DNA from: an uncultured Bacteroidota bacterium
Lineage (GTDB): Bacteria; Bacteroidota; Bacteroidia; Chitinophagales; Chitinophagaceae
DNA: 40,172 nt
Reading direction: 5' to 3'
NCBI GenBank assembly: GCA_903929195.1
Contig: CAIYTT010000102.1
Coordinates: 1 to 40,172 of the forward strand
The notes under the pieces were generated by a model. That model ran no database searches. It was not told where the DNA came from and saw only the letters and a list, made by a program, of their open reading frames with translations. The translations under genes and the position numbers were made by a program. Of this stretch, positions 34,134-40,172 are shown in pieces (position 1 is the first letter of the stretch; each line of letters starts with the position of its first letter).

Positions 34134-34862
34134 ATGAAATATTTTATTCTTTCCGTATTAGTTATCAGTAGTTTATTAATTAGCAATAATAGTGAAGCCC
34201 AGTGCGATGCAACTTTATGGAGTCATGTATATCATAGTTATCGTTTAGTAGTTAATAAACAATGCGATACAGTTACCGGTATCGTTGCTGCTATTTGGGG
34301 TGAAGCCGATGGCGATATGCATATAAGATTAAATGTAGATTCACGCTTTAGCTTTATGATTAATGCGGCAAATGTTTCGGGTGAGGCAGGTTGTTTAGTT
34401 TGCGAACCGATTTGTGCAACTACCTGTACCCAATCTGACGCCATATCTTCGTGTGCAGGGTTTACAAATACTGTTTTTCTGCCGGCTGCAGGTGAACGAG
34501 TTTATGTTGTAGGTAGCTATGTAACAGATAATGTACATGGTTGGAATGAAATACATCCGGTTACTGCAATAGGTTTTACTACAGCAATAGAAAATATTGA
34601 GCCTAATAAGCCTTTTGTAAATATTTATCCTAATCCTGCATCTTCTTATGTTTATGTAAAACTGAGCGACAAACCTACTAAGCCTGTGCATATTGTTATT
34701 TCAGACGGCTTAGGTCGTCTTGCAGGGCAATATCAAATGTTTGATACGCAAGTAATTAAAATACCTACTGATTTCTTACCGGAAGCAACCTATTATTACC
34801 ATATTTCTCAAGACGATATTTTATTGAAAGGCGGTAGCTTTGTAGTAATACACAATAAATAA
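34134..34862 (+). CDS. Secreted protein with type IX sorting domain
   Basis: 242 residues. Signal peptide about 1-22 (ends NNSEA). Residues 23-150 form a Cys-rich domain with several pairable cysteines (CLVCEPICATTC) and the HGWNEIHPVTAI strand seen at the end of a small extracellular domain of unknown role. The last ~80 residues are a type A T9SS C-terminal domain, beginning VNIYPNPASSYVYVKL, with DGLGR and KGGSFVV strands, that directs export through the outer membrane and surface attachment. The export machinery itself is not in the window. The cargo function is unknown. Confidence 0.85.
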   Translation: MKYFILSVLVISSLLISNNSEAQCDATLWSHVYHSYRLVVNKQCDTVTGIVAAIWGEADGDMHIRLNVDSRFSFMINAANVSGEAGCLVCEPICATTCTQSDAISSCAGFTNTVFLPAAGERVYVVGSYVTDNVHGWNEIHPVTAIGFTTAIENIEPNKPFVNIYPNPASSYVYVKLSDKPTKPVHIVISDGLGRLAGQYQMFDTQVIKIPTDFLPEATYYYHISQDDILLKGGSFVVIHNK

Positions 34863-34924
34863 TTAATGTTTATGTTACTATCACAAGATGCAATTTATAT
34901 TTACTATTTTGCACCTTATAAAAC

Positions 34925-36307
34925 ATGAACCGAAAAATTATTTTAAGGAAAATACAGTACGCACTGCAATATTTTCCGTTTACTATTAATACCTTTTTGT
35001 GCATAATAGCAATATGGTGGGGCTATAAATTATTATATATTCCACCCGTAAAGGGTGAAGAACCATCGGCCTTTATGCCCTTTATAATTTTAATGGGCAA
35101 AATGGTTTTTATGTTCCTTGCAGGTTTGGTGTTCATTTCTATTCTAAGTACCTTTTATTGTTTTTTCTATTTTTTATATTTGCGTAGTAGAAAGGCTATT
35201 AAACTTGAGGTAGATTTTAATATAGAAAGCAAAAAAGGTAAAAACAAACTTTATTTAAATGCAGTTTTACAAGGTGCTATCAGGCCTATATTAGGCTTTG
35301 TAAATGGTAGATTGTATTACGATGACCGTTTATTTACAGATAAGTTTAGTTTAATTGCCAATAAAAGAAAAAAACAAAGTTTGTGGCGTGAGGCTATTAT
35401 AGGACGCAGCCGATTGAATTTACCCGACATAAAAGAATATAATCTTAAAGGTGGCTTTGTTTATTTTGAGGACATGCTCCATATTTTTTCTTTAGCAGTA
35501 GCCCAACCTATTGGTGGTCATTTTTACCAACCGCCTGTTTTAAGCAAACAATACGACGAAACTGTATTCCCTAAAAAAACGGAAACAATGGATGTGCGTA
35601 TCGAACAGCTAAGACGAACTGAAGGGGAATATCTTAATTATAAAGATTTTGAAGCAGGAGATGATGTACGGAGAATAGTATGGAAGGTATATGCCCGTAA
35701 CAGAGAATTAGTAGTAAGAGTGCCTGAATTATTTGAGCCTTATGCATCGCATCTTTATTTTTATGCAAGCTTTTATGCGCCTGTAAAAAGTAAGTGGTTA
35801 GCAGAGGGCTATTTAAAAGAAATGCTAAATTACTATAAAAATAATGTATGGACGGTATATGATACGCTAAGTAAAAAAGAATGGGAAATGCGATACGTAC
35901 CGGACCAGTCTTTTAATATTCCCGAACAACTTACTGAAGACGAGAAGTCTGCAAGAATAATTAGTAATAGCAATTGGCATAACGAAAATACCCTTACACA
36001 CTATTTTAACGCCAAGCATGGTACTGTATTATGCATAACATCTTTTACCGATATACAAGAGTTGAAAAATGTATTGGAAAAATGCGATGCTGCTACTATT
36101 ATCTATTTTGTAAAGTTATCTAATGCTTTAAAACATAATATTCCGCTACATCTTATTAGGCGACTTATTTTTATGCCCCCTAAAGACAGATTAAATAAAT
36201 TACGTACCCGTTGGGCATTCTCACCAATTCGTTACCAGATAAAAAAACAGGAAAAAGAAATTGAACTTATTTTAAGTAAGAGCAATGTAATAAGCGGTGT
36301 ACTGTAA
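34925..36307 (+). CDS. DUF58 domain protein, membrane-anchored
   Basis: 460 residues. Two N-terminal TM helices (about 19-40 and 50-86), a beta-rich linker, then the DUF58 signature RRTEGEYLNYKDFEAGDDVRRIVWKVYARN (about 230-259; the core EGEYLNYKDFEAGDD is unmistakable), followed by a von Willebrand-like fold. DUF58 proteins usually accompany a MoxR AAA ATPase and VWA-domain proteins; none is next to it here. It begins 62 bases after the T9SS gene on the same strand and converges with a methyltransferase gene downstream. Confidence 0.88.
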   Translation: MNRKIILRKIQYALQYFPFTINTFLCIIAIWWGYKLLYIPPVKGEEPSAFMPFIILMGKMVFMFLAGLVFISILSTFYCFFYFLYLRSRKAIKLEVDFNIESKKGKNKLYLNAVLQGAIRPILGFVNGRLYYDDRLFTDKFSLIANKRKKQSLWREAIIGRSRLNLPDIKEYNLKGGFVYFEDMLHIFSLAVAQPIGGHFYQPPVLSKQYDETVFPKKTETMDVRIEQLRRTEGEYLNYKDFEAGDDVRRIVWKVYARNRELVVRVPELFEPYASHLYFYASFYAPVKSKWLAEGYLKEMLNYYKNNVWTVYDTLSKKEWEMRYVPDQSFNIPEQLTEDEKSARIISNSNWHNENTLTHYFNAKHGTVLCITSFTDIQELKNVLEKCDAATIIYFVKLSNALKHNIPLHLIRRLIFMPPKDRLNKLRTRWAFSPIRYQIKKQEKEIELILSKSNVISGVL

Positions 36308-36319
36308 AATAGTTAGTAA

Positions 36320-37111
36320 TTAGCCTACTGTATAATAAACACAAGTGGTAACAAAGTTCCTGAAAAAAGGTATTTTAGTAAGAATAGGAAATTGTAAACG
36401 AGGCTTTATGTTGAATTTGTATTTATATATAGGATTGATTAGATAATGGTTTTTATTTAAAATTTTTAAGCCACTCTGTTTTATAATACGTTCAAAACGT
36501 TCTATGGAAATACGGGTATCTTTTATTTCCATTAAATCTTCAATAATTAAAGGGTGTTCGCCTGCCATTTTTAAAATACCTTTATAAATAAATTTCGGCA
36601 GTATATGGTAATAGGGCAGTACACTTATCCATTTTACTCTGCATAATTGTTGATGTCCACCAAAAGGCATACACCATGGCGGGAAACCAAAAAATATTTG
36701 TCCTTCCGGTTTAAGTAGTTTTTTTAAATAAGGTATAAACTTATCTTGCTCATGCACATGTTCAATAACATCTTTTAATATTATAACATCAAAAGTGCCT
36801 GCATATTTTACATAAAAGCTATCATCATAAATATTTTGACATAGGAAAAGTGCTTTATTTTCTGCTACTTCATTTTTAAGAAAATTATTAGCAATATCAA
36901 TTCTTTCAGGTGCAAGATCTACCCCTATACAATAGCAACCTAACTCTATAAAAGGCAATAATACACCACCTTCACCACAGCCAACTTCCATAACCTGCAT
37001 ACCTGAAGTTAGTTTCTTGGTTTGTTCTATAAATGGTAGAACATAAGACTTTGAATTATCAACTTGCTGTTCGAAACGGATTTTTTCATCCCAATGTTGC
37101 TTTAGTGCCAA
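36320..37111 (-). CDS. Class I SAM-dependent methyltransferase
   Basis: 263 residues. SAM-binding motif I VMEVGCGEGG (40-49), motif II GVDLAPERIDIA, then FDVIILKDVIEHVHEQ and LLKPEGQIFFGFPP, typical of methyltransferases acting on small molecules or glycans. The start must be TTG at 37111: the preceding in-frame codon is TAA and no ATG follows before the fold begins. It converges with the DUF58 gene (12 bases between stops) and lies 28 bases downstream of the DAHP synthase fusion gene on the same strand, so it may share that transcript. Substrate unknown. Confidence 0.88.
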   Translation of the reverse strand: MALKQHWDEKIRFEQQVDNSKSYVLPFIEQTKKLTSGMQVMEVGCGEGGVLLPFIELGCYCIGVDLAPERIDIANNFLKNEVAENKALFLCQNIYDDSFYVKYAGTFDVIILKDVIEHVHEQDKFIPYLKKLLKPEGQIFFGFPPWCMPFGGHQQLCRVKWISVLPYYHILPKFIYKGILKMAGEHPLIIEDLMEIKDTRISIERFERIIKQSGLKILNKNHYLINPIYKYKFNIKPRLQFPILTKIPFFRNFVTTCVYYTVG

Positions 37112-37139
37112 TTAGATTATTCGTTTTAAGTGGGTAAAT

Positions 37140-38216
37140 TTACTTTTTTATTTCATTCAAAACACTTTCAAGCACAGATAGTTGAATTCTGATACTTTCA
37201 TTATGTAATTTTTCAAATAGTTCGATAATAAAATCTTTATGCAAATTATTTTTTAATGCTCTTTCTTCCCTTGTTTTAAGCATTTCTTGCCATCTCGCGG
37301 GTTGGTAAATAGTCATATTGCATTCTTTTTTTACTTTCCCAATTTCTTCACTTAACTCCATTCTTCTGGCAATAATATCAATTATTTCTGCATCAAAACT
37401 ATCCATAATTAAACGTAGATTTTCCAGTTTAGTATGGCTGTTCATATCCTCAGTAAACTCCTGCCTAATAATGAGATGTGTTAAAAGCTCTTGTAATTGA
37501 TATGGAGTTATTTGTTGTGCTGCATCTGTCCAAGCTTCTTCCGGCCGTGGGTGGGTTTCAATCATAAGTCCATCAAAACGCATATCCATTGCTTTTTGAG
37601 CCACCTCTGCCACCATATCTCTATTACCTGTAATGTGGCTGGGGTCGCAAAAAATAGGCAATTCCGGTCTTCTTCTTTTGAGTTCTATGGGTAATGTCCA
37701 GTTGGGCTGATTTCGGTATCCTGACTGTTTATTATAACTTGAAAAACCTCTATGTATAGCTGCTATATTTGTAATACCTGCTTTTTCAAATCGTTCAATA
37801 GCACCCAGCCATAAATCAACATCCGGATTTACAGGATTTTTTATCATTACCGGAATACTTACACCTTGCAATGCATCTGCCAATTGCTGCACCTGAAAAG
37901 GGTTAACAGTGGTACGCGCACCAATCCAGATAACATCAATATTATTCATTAGAGCCTCTTCTATATGATTAGTTTCAGCTACCTCTATTGTAACAGGCAA
38001 ATTGTATCGGCTTTTCACTTCTGCAAGCCATTCCAGTGCTAAAACACCATTACCCTCAAATGCACCCGGTCTTGTTCTGGGCTTCCAGATGCCCGCTCTA
38101 AACAAATCAATATTTAATGATGCCAGTGCCTCTGCTGTTTCCAAAATCTGTGTTTGGGTTTCGGCACTGCATGGTCCGGCAATTATAAAAGGCTTACCTT
38201 TTTTGAAATAAGACAT
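37140..38216 (-). CDS. Bifunctional DAHP synthase / chorismate mutase (type II)
   Basis: 358 residues. The N-terminal ~265 residues are a KdsA-like DAHP synthase (FIIAGPCSAETQTQ, FRAGIWKPRTRPGAFEG, IWIGARTTVNPFQVQQL, MIKNPVN, IHRGFSSYN, CDPSHITGNRD, GLMIETHPRPEEAWTDA), the entry enzyme of the shikimate pathway. The C-terminal ~90 residues are an AroQ-type chorismate mutase (LRLIMDSFDAEIIDIIARRM, EEIGKVKKECNM). The fusion is usual in Bacteroidota; the mutase domain can convey feedback control. A -7 box TAACTTTG ends 5 bases before the ATG. Confidence 0.95.
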   Translation of the reverse strand: MSYFKKGKPFIIAGPCSAETQTQILETAEALASLNIDLFRAGIWKPRTRPGAFEGNGVLALEWLAEVKSRYNLPVTIEVAETNHIEEALMNNIDVIWIGARTTVNPFQVQQLADALQGVSIPVMIKNPVNPDVDLWLGAIERFEKAGITNIAAIHRGFSSYNKQSGYRNQPNWTLPIELKRRRPELPIFCDPSHITGNRDMVAEVAQKAMDMRFDGLMIETHPRPEEAWTDAAQQITPYQLQELLTHLIIRQEFTEDMNSHTKLENLRLIMDSFDAEIIDIIARRMELSEEIGKVKKECNMTIYQPARWQEMLKTREERALKNNLHKDFIIELFEKLHNESIRIQLSVLESVLNEIKK

Positions 38217-38220
38217 TTGG

Positions 38221-38228
38221 CAAAGTTA
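38221..38228 (-). promoter_or_regulatory. -7 box of the DAHP synthase/chorismate mutase gene
   Basis: Minus strand TAACTTTG fits TAnnTTTG and ends 4 bases before the ATG at 38216; the predicted start point falls on or next to the A of the start codon. No -33 box. Confidence 0.45.
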
Positions 38229-38324
38229 GTGGTACTTACTTATTAATAGAGAATGGTTTATTGTTAATTAAGTATTGAGAATGCTTATTATAATTATACT
38301 TCTATTTTTCGTCAAAAGACATAT

Positions 38325-38846
38325 TTAACATTTTAAAATAAAATGTTGTTTTTCTTTAAATTCTTCTTTATAAAATAATAAGCCGATACCAAATAAATCA
38401 ATACTTAATTTTACATTAGGGTTTAGATATAATTTTTCCCACTCATCTGAATGCAGTTTTGAATTATGAATATTGTTTACTGCAATGCAACTATCTTTAT
38501 GTTTTTGCATACCAGATGCATCAACTATTTCTAACCAATTTAAGAATTGATTTTCGGATAATAGTGATAAATCAAATTTTGTTGTTGTATTTTTTTGAAA
38601 TAATCCGGGATTGATAATAGTATCATATTTATAATAATTTATCATATTCAATAAAATATTTTGGTATTTTTTTTCAACCTCCTTAAATTCTGTTAAGTCG
38701 CATATTAATTTATTAGATTTTGAAGTTGTTTTTTTATTTTCTATTACGTTTATAATAAAATTAAATACAAATGGCGAATGCACACCATGACTACTTAATG
38801 CTAAGAATTTATATTTTATATATTTATTAATCTTGTATATATTCAT
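38325..38846 (-). CDS. Shortened methyltransferase-like protein lacking the SAM-binding core
   Basis: 173 residues. Both ends resemble a Bacteroidota class I methyltransferase group of roughly 240-260 residues: near the N-terminus SSHGVHSPFVFNFIINVIEN, at the C-terminus VKLSIDLFGIGLLFYKEEF then KEKQHFILK. What should be the ELGTSLG-type SAM loop reads INPGLFQKN, and most of the central Rossmann part is missing, while the DSCIAVNNIH strand that normally reads D(D)IH remains. So it looks like an internally shrunken gene that may have lost activity. The frame is intact. Its ATG overlaps the folA stop (TAATG), so translation is coupled to folA. Family placement is from memory and should be checked. 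Confidence 0.65.
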   Translation of the reverse strand: MNIYKINKYIKYKFLALSSHGVHSPFVFNFIINVIENKKTTSKSNKLICDLTEFKEVEKKYQNILLNMINYYKYDTIINPGLFQKNTTTKFDLSLLSENQFLNWLEIVDASGMQKHKDSCIAVNNIHNSKLHSDEWEKLYLNPNVKLSIDLFGIGLLFYKEEFKEKQHFILKC

Positions 38847-39346
38847 TATTCTTTTTTATCGAAAATTTGAAATGTAAAACTGTATTTATGTTTTTCATCC
38901 GCATGATGCTCTTCTGTCCAAACTAATTTAAATTCATCTGTATTTAAATTATTAAAGTAGGTATCTGCATCCTTAAAAGTTGCATGAACGCGGGTAATAT
39001 ACAAACGATCCACCCTATTTAAACATTTTTCAAACATCATGCCACCTCCAATTATAAAAGCCTCTTCTGTTTTTTTAGATTCCAGATACTCAATTACACT
39101 TTCAATATTATTAAATAGCAAAACACCATCGGGCAAATTTAAATCTGCATTAAAAGATATTACAATATTCAATCTATTTGGTAAAGGTTTCCCAAGCGAA
39201 TCAAACGTTTTCCTACCCATTATTATGGGTTTATTTAAAGTATTTTTTTTAAAAAACTTTAAATCATCAGGCAAATGCCAAGGTAAACCATTATTTACTC
39301 CTATTGCATTATCTTCAGACATCGCAACTATTAAAGATAAAATCAT
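38846..39346 (-). CDS. folA: Dihydrofolate reductase
   Basis: 166 residues, the normal size. It reduces dihydrofolate to tetrahydrofolate with NADPH. Marks: IVAMSEDNAIGVNNGLPWHL (Trp and the substrate-side PWHLPDDLKFFK), IIMGRKTFDSLGKPLPNR, AFIIGGGMMFE, and a final VWTEEHHADEKHKYSFTFQIF strand pair. Stop and start overlap with the next gene (TAATG). No thyA gene adjoins it. The start is just downstream of a near-consensus -7 box, giving an apparently leaderless message. Confidence 0.95.
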   Translation of the reverse strand: MILSLIVAMSEDNAIGVNNGLPWHLPDDLKFFKKNTLNKPIIMGRKTFDSLGKPLPNRLNIVISFNADLNLPDGVLLFNNIESVIEYLESKKTEEAFIIGGGMMFEKCLNRVDRLYITRVHATFKDADTYFNNLNTDEFKLVWTEEHHADEKHKYSFTFQIFDKKE

Positions 39347-39349
39347 TTT

Positions 39350-39357
39350 TAAAGTTA
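39350..39357 (-). promoter_or_regulatory. Near-consensus -7 box of folA
   Basis: Minus strand TAACTTTA differs from TAnnTTTG only in the last base and ends 3 bases before the ATG at 39346. Confidence 0.3.
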
Positions 39358-39516
39358 TATTAAAAAAAGAAGGTTGTAAATAAAATAATTTTTATTTACT
39401 GCAAATCTACAATAAGACTGATTTTTATTGTAAATTATAAAACCTATAAAAATATACCTCGACCTATTTTTAATTTGCATAAATATATCTTGCAATTTAA
39501 TGCAACATAATAAGCA

Positions 39517-39524
39517 TATCTTTG
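39517..39524 (+). promoter_or_regulatory. -7 box of the PD-(D/E)XK gene
   Basis: TATCTTTG fits TAnnTTTG, 16 bases before the ATG at 39541. The start codon sits in the middle of a perfect 12-base palindrome (TATCATATGATA, 39535-39546). Confidence 0.45.
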
Positions 39525-39540
39525 TTGTAACAGATATCAT

Positions 39541-40172
39541 ATGATAATAGCAAACCCTATATCCGACCTTGTTTTTAAGTGGTTGATGAGTAATGACCGT
39601 ATTGCCCGCTTTTTTTTGGAAACCCTGCTGGAACAAGACATTCTTGAGGTACAATTAAAACCGCAAGAACTATCTTATTTTAATAAAGAGGACGAAGCAA
39701 GTCTTGCAGCCGCACTAACTGTAATGCGTCTTGATTTTGTTGCTACCATAAAAACAGCAAGTGGAGAACTTAAGAAAGTATTAATAGAAATACAGAAAGA
39801 AAGAAACACAATCGATGTAAAACGTTTCCGTAAATATCTTGCTGAGCATTATAAACAAGAAGATGAAATTGAAACCGATAAGGGCAAACAATTTGAAGCA
39901 TTACCTATTATAACAATTTATTTGCTTGGGTTTAAGTTGCAAAATGTGGATACCCCCGCACTTAAAGTAGCACATAAATACATTAATCAGGTGAACCATG
40001 AGGTAATGGATATAAAAAGCGAGTTAATAGAAAAATTGACCCACGAAACTTACATAGTACAGATACCGCGAATAGAAGCAAAACTAAACACCCGCTTGGA
40101 ACAATTACTTAGTTTTTTTGAACAGAAACATTTTACTGATTCTTCCGGCTTGGTAAAAGAGTACCCTTACCC
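39541..40172 (+). CDS. PD-(D/E)XK nuclease-fold protein (Rpn/PDDEXK transposase-like), 5' part
   Basis: Open from ATG 39541 to the window end, so at least 210 residues with the C-terminus missing. N-terminus MIIANPISDLVFKWLMSNDR is followed by the nuclease core: RLDFVATIK with Asp65, then KVLIEIQKE with Glu83-x-Gln85-Lys86, then DVKRFRKYLAEHYK. This matches the PD-(D/E)XK families annotated as Rpn recombination-promoting nucleases or 'nuclease family transposase', often present in many copies per genome. Whether it moves DNA is not established. The promoter is close and the gene looks intact as far as seen. Confidence 0.75.
   Translation, partial: MIIANPISDLVFKWLMSNDRIARFFLETLLEQDILEVQLKPQELSYFNKEDEASLAAALTVMRLDFVATIKTASGELKKVLIEIQKERNTIDVKRFRKYLAEHYKQEDEIETDKGKQFEALPIITIYLLGFKLQNVDTPALKVAHKYINQVNHEVMDIKSELIEKLTHETYIVQIPRIEAKLNTRLEQLLSFFEQKHFTDSSGLVKEYPY

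Noticed and set aside
39355-39654. Minus-strand open frame of 99 codons
   Set aside because: Overlaps the folA promoter region and the start of the PD-(D/E)XK gene on the other strand; that gene has clear motifs and a promoter.
1-40172. CRISPR arrays, tRNA and rRNA genes
   Set aside because: No regularly spaced repeats, cloverleaf sequences or rRNA-like stretches were recognised on either strand.

Overview
The window is a low-GC (roughly one third G+C by eye) chromosomal segment from a member of the phylum Bacteroidota, probably in or near the Chitinophagales. The evidence is TAnnTTTG (-7) promoter boxes in front of many genes, almost no Shine-Dalgarno sequences, a type IX secretion C-terminal signal (34134-34862), a DUF5683 protein, a DAHP synthase/chorismate mutase fusion of the Bacteroidota type, menaquinone-type UbiE, and many small secreted or lipoprotein hypotheticals. 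I see no rRNA, tRNA or CRISPR array.

Layout. 0-10 kb: a beta-barrel-like secreted protein, an M3 peptidase, a Uma2-type nuclease-fold protein, a DUF5683 protein, purC, a membrane acyltransferase, a lipoprotein with bacterial Ig-like repeats and a YdeI-like protein of clearly higher GC. 10-17.3 kb: a pair of secreted peptidase-like genes (S41 serine type and DUF4932 HExxH type), then on the minus strand an AlbA_2/HATPase protein and the YifB/ComM AAA ATPase. 17.5-20.5 kb: a small membrane protein, a PstS-like lipoprotein and a TPR protein in one probable operon. 20.8-26 kb: a tiny cationic lipoprotein, rpoN, two envelope proteins (one a paralogue of the first gene of the window), ubiE and the GTPase yihA/ysxC. 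26-29 kb: a type II restriction-modification pair lying between two ~170-bp direct repeats. 29-40 kb: an alpha/beta hydrolase, a class III-like PHA synthase, beta-carbonic anhydrase, a GT9 glycosyltransferase, an SDR, a T9SS cargo protein, a DUF58 protein, a methyltransferase, the aromatic-pathway fusion enzyme, folA overlapping a shortened methyltransferase-like gene, and a PD-(D/E)XK protein cut by the window end.

Most of the window is housekeeping and envelope biology in short transcription units of one to three genes. The accessory pieces are the R-M unit, the YdeI-like gene with its unusual flanks, the peptidase pair, the AlbA_2 protein and the two small nuclease-fold genes (Uma2 and the truncated one).

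The most interesting observation is the R-M unit. The methyltransferase and endonuclease sit between a complete lipoprotein gene and a second, in-frame copy of only that gene's last ~49 codons, so the flanks form long direct repeats about 94% identical. This is the expected footprint of an R-M gene pair that inserted with a long target duplication, or that replaced part of one of two tandem paralogues. Other points worth a second look: a methyltransferase-like gene that has lost its SAM-binding core but stays translationally coupled to folA, several -7 promoter boxes so close to start codons that the transcripts would be leaderless, and a candidate small RNA opposite the pepF leader.
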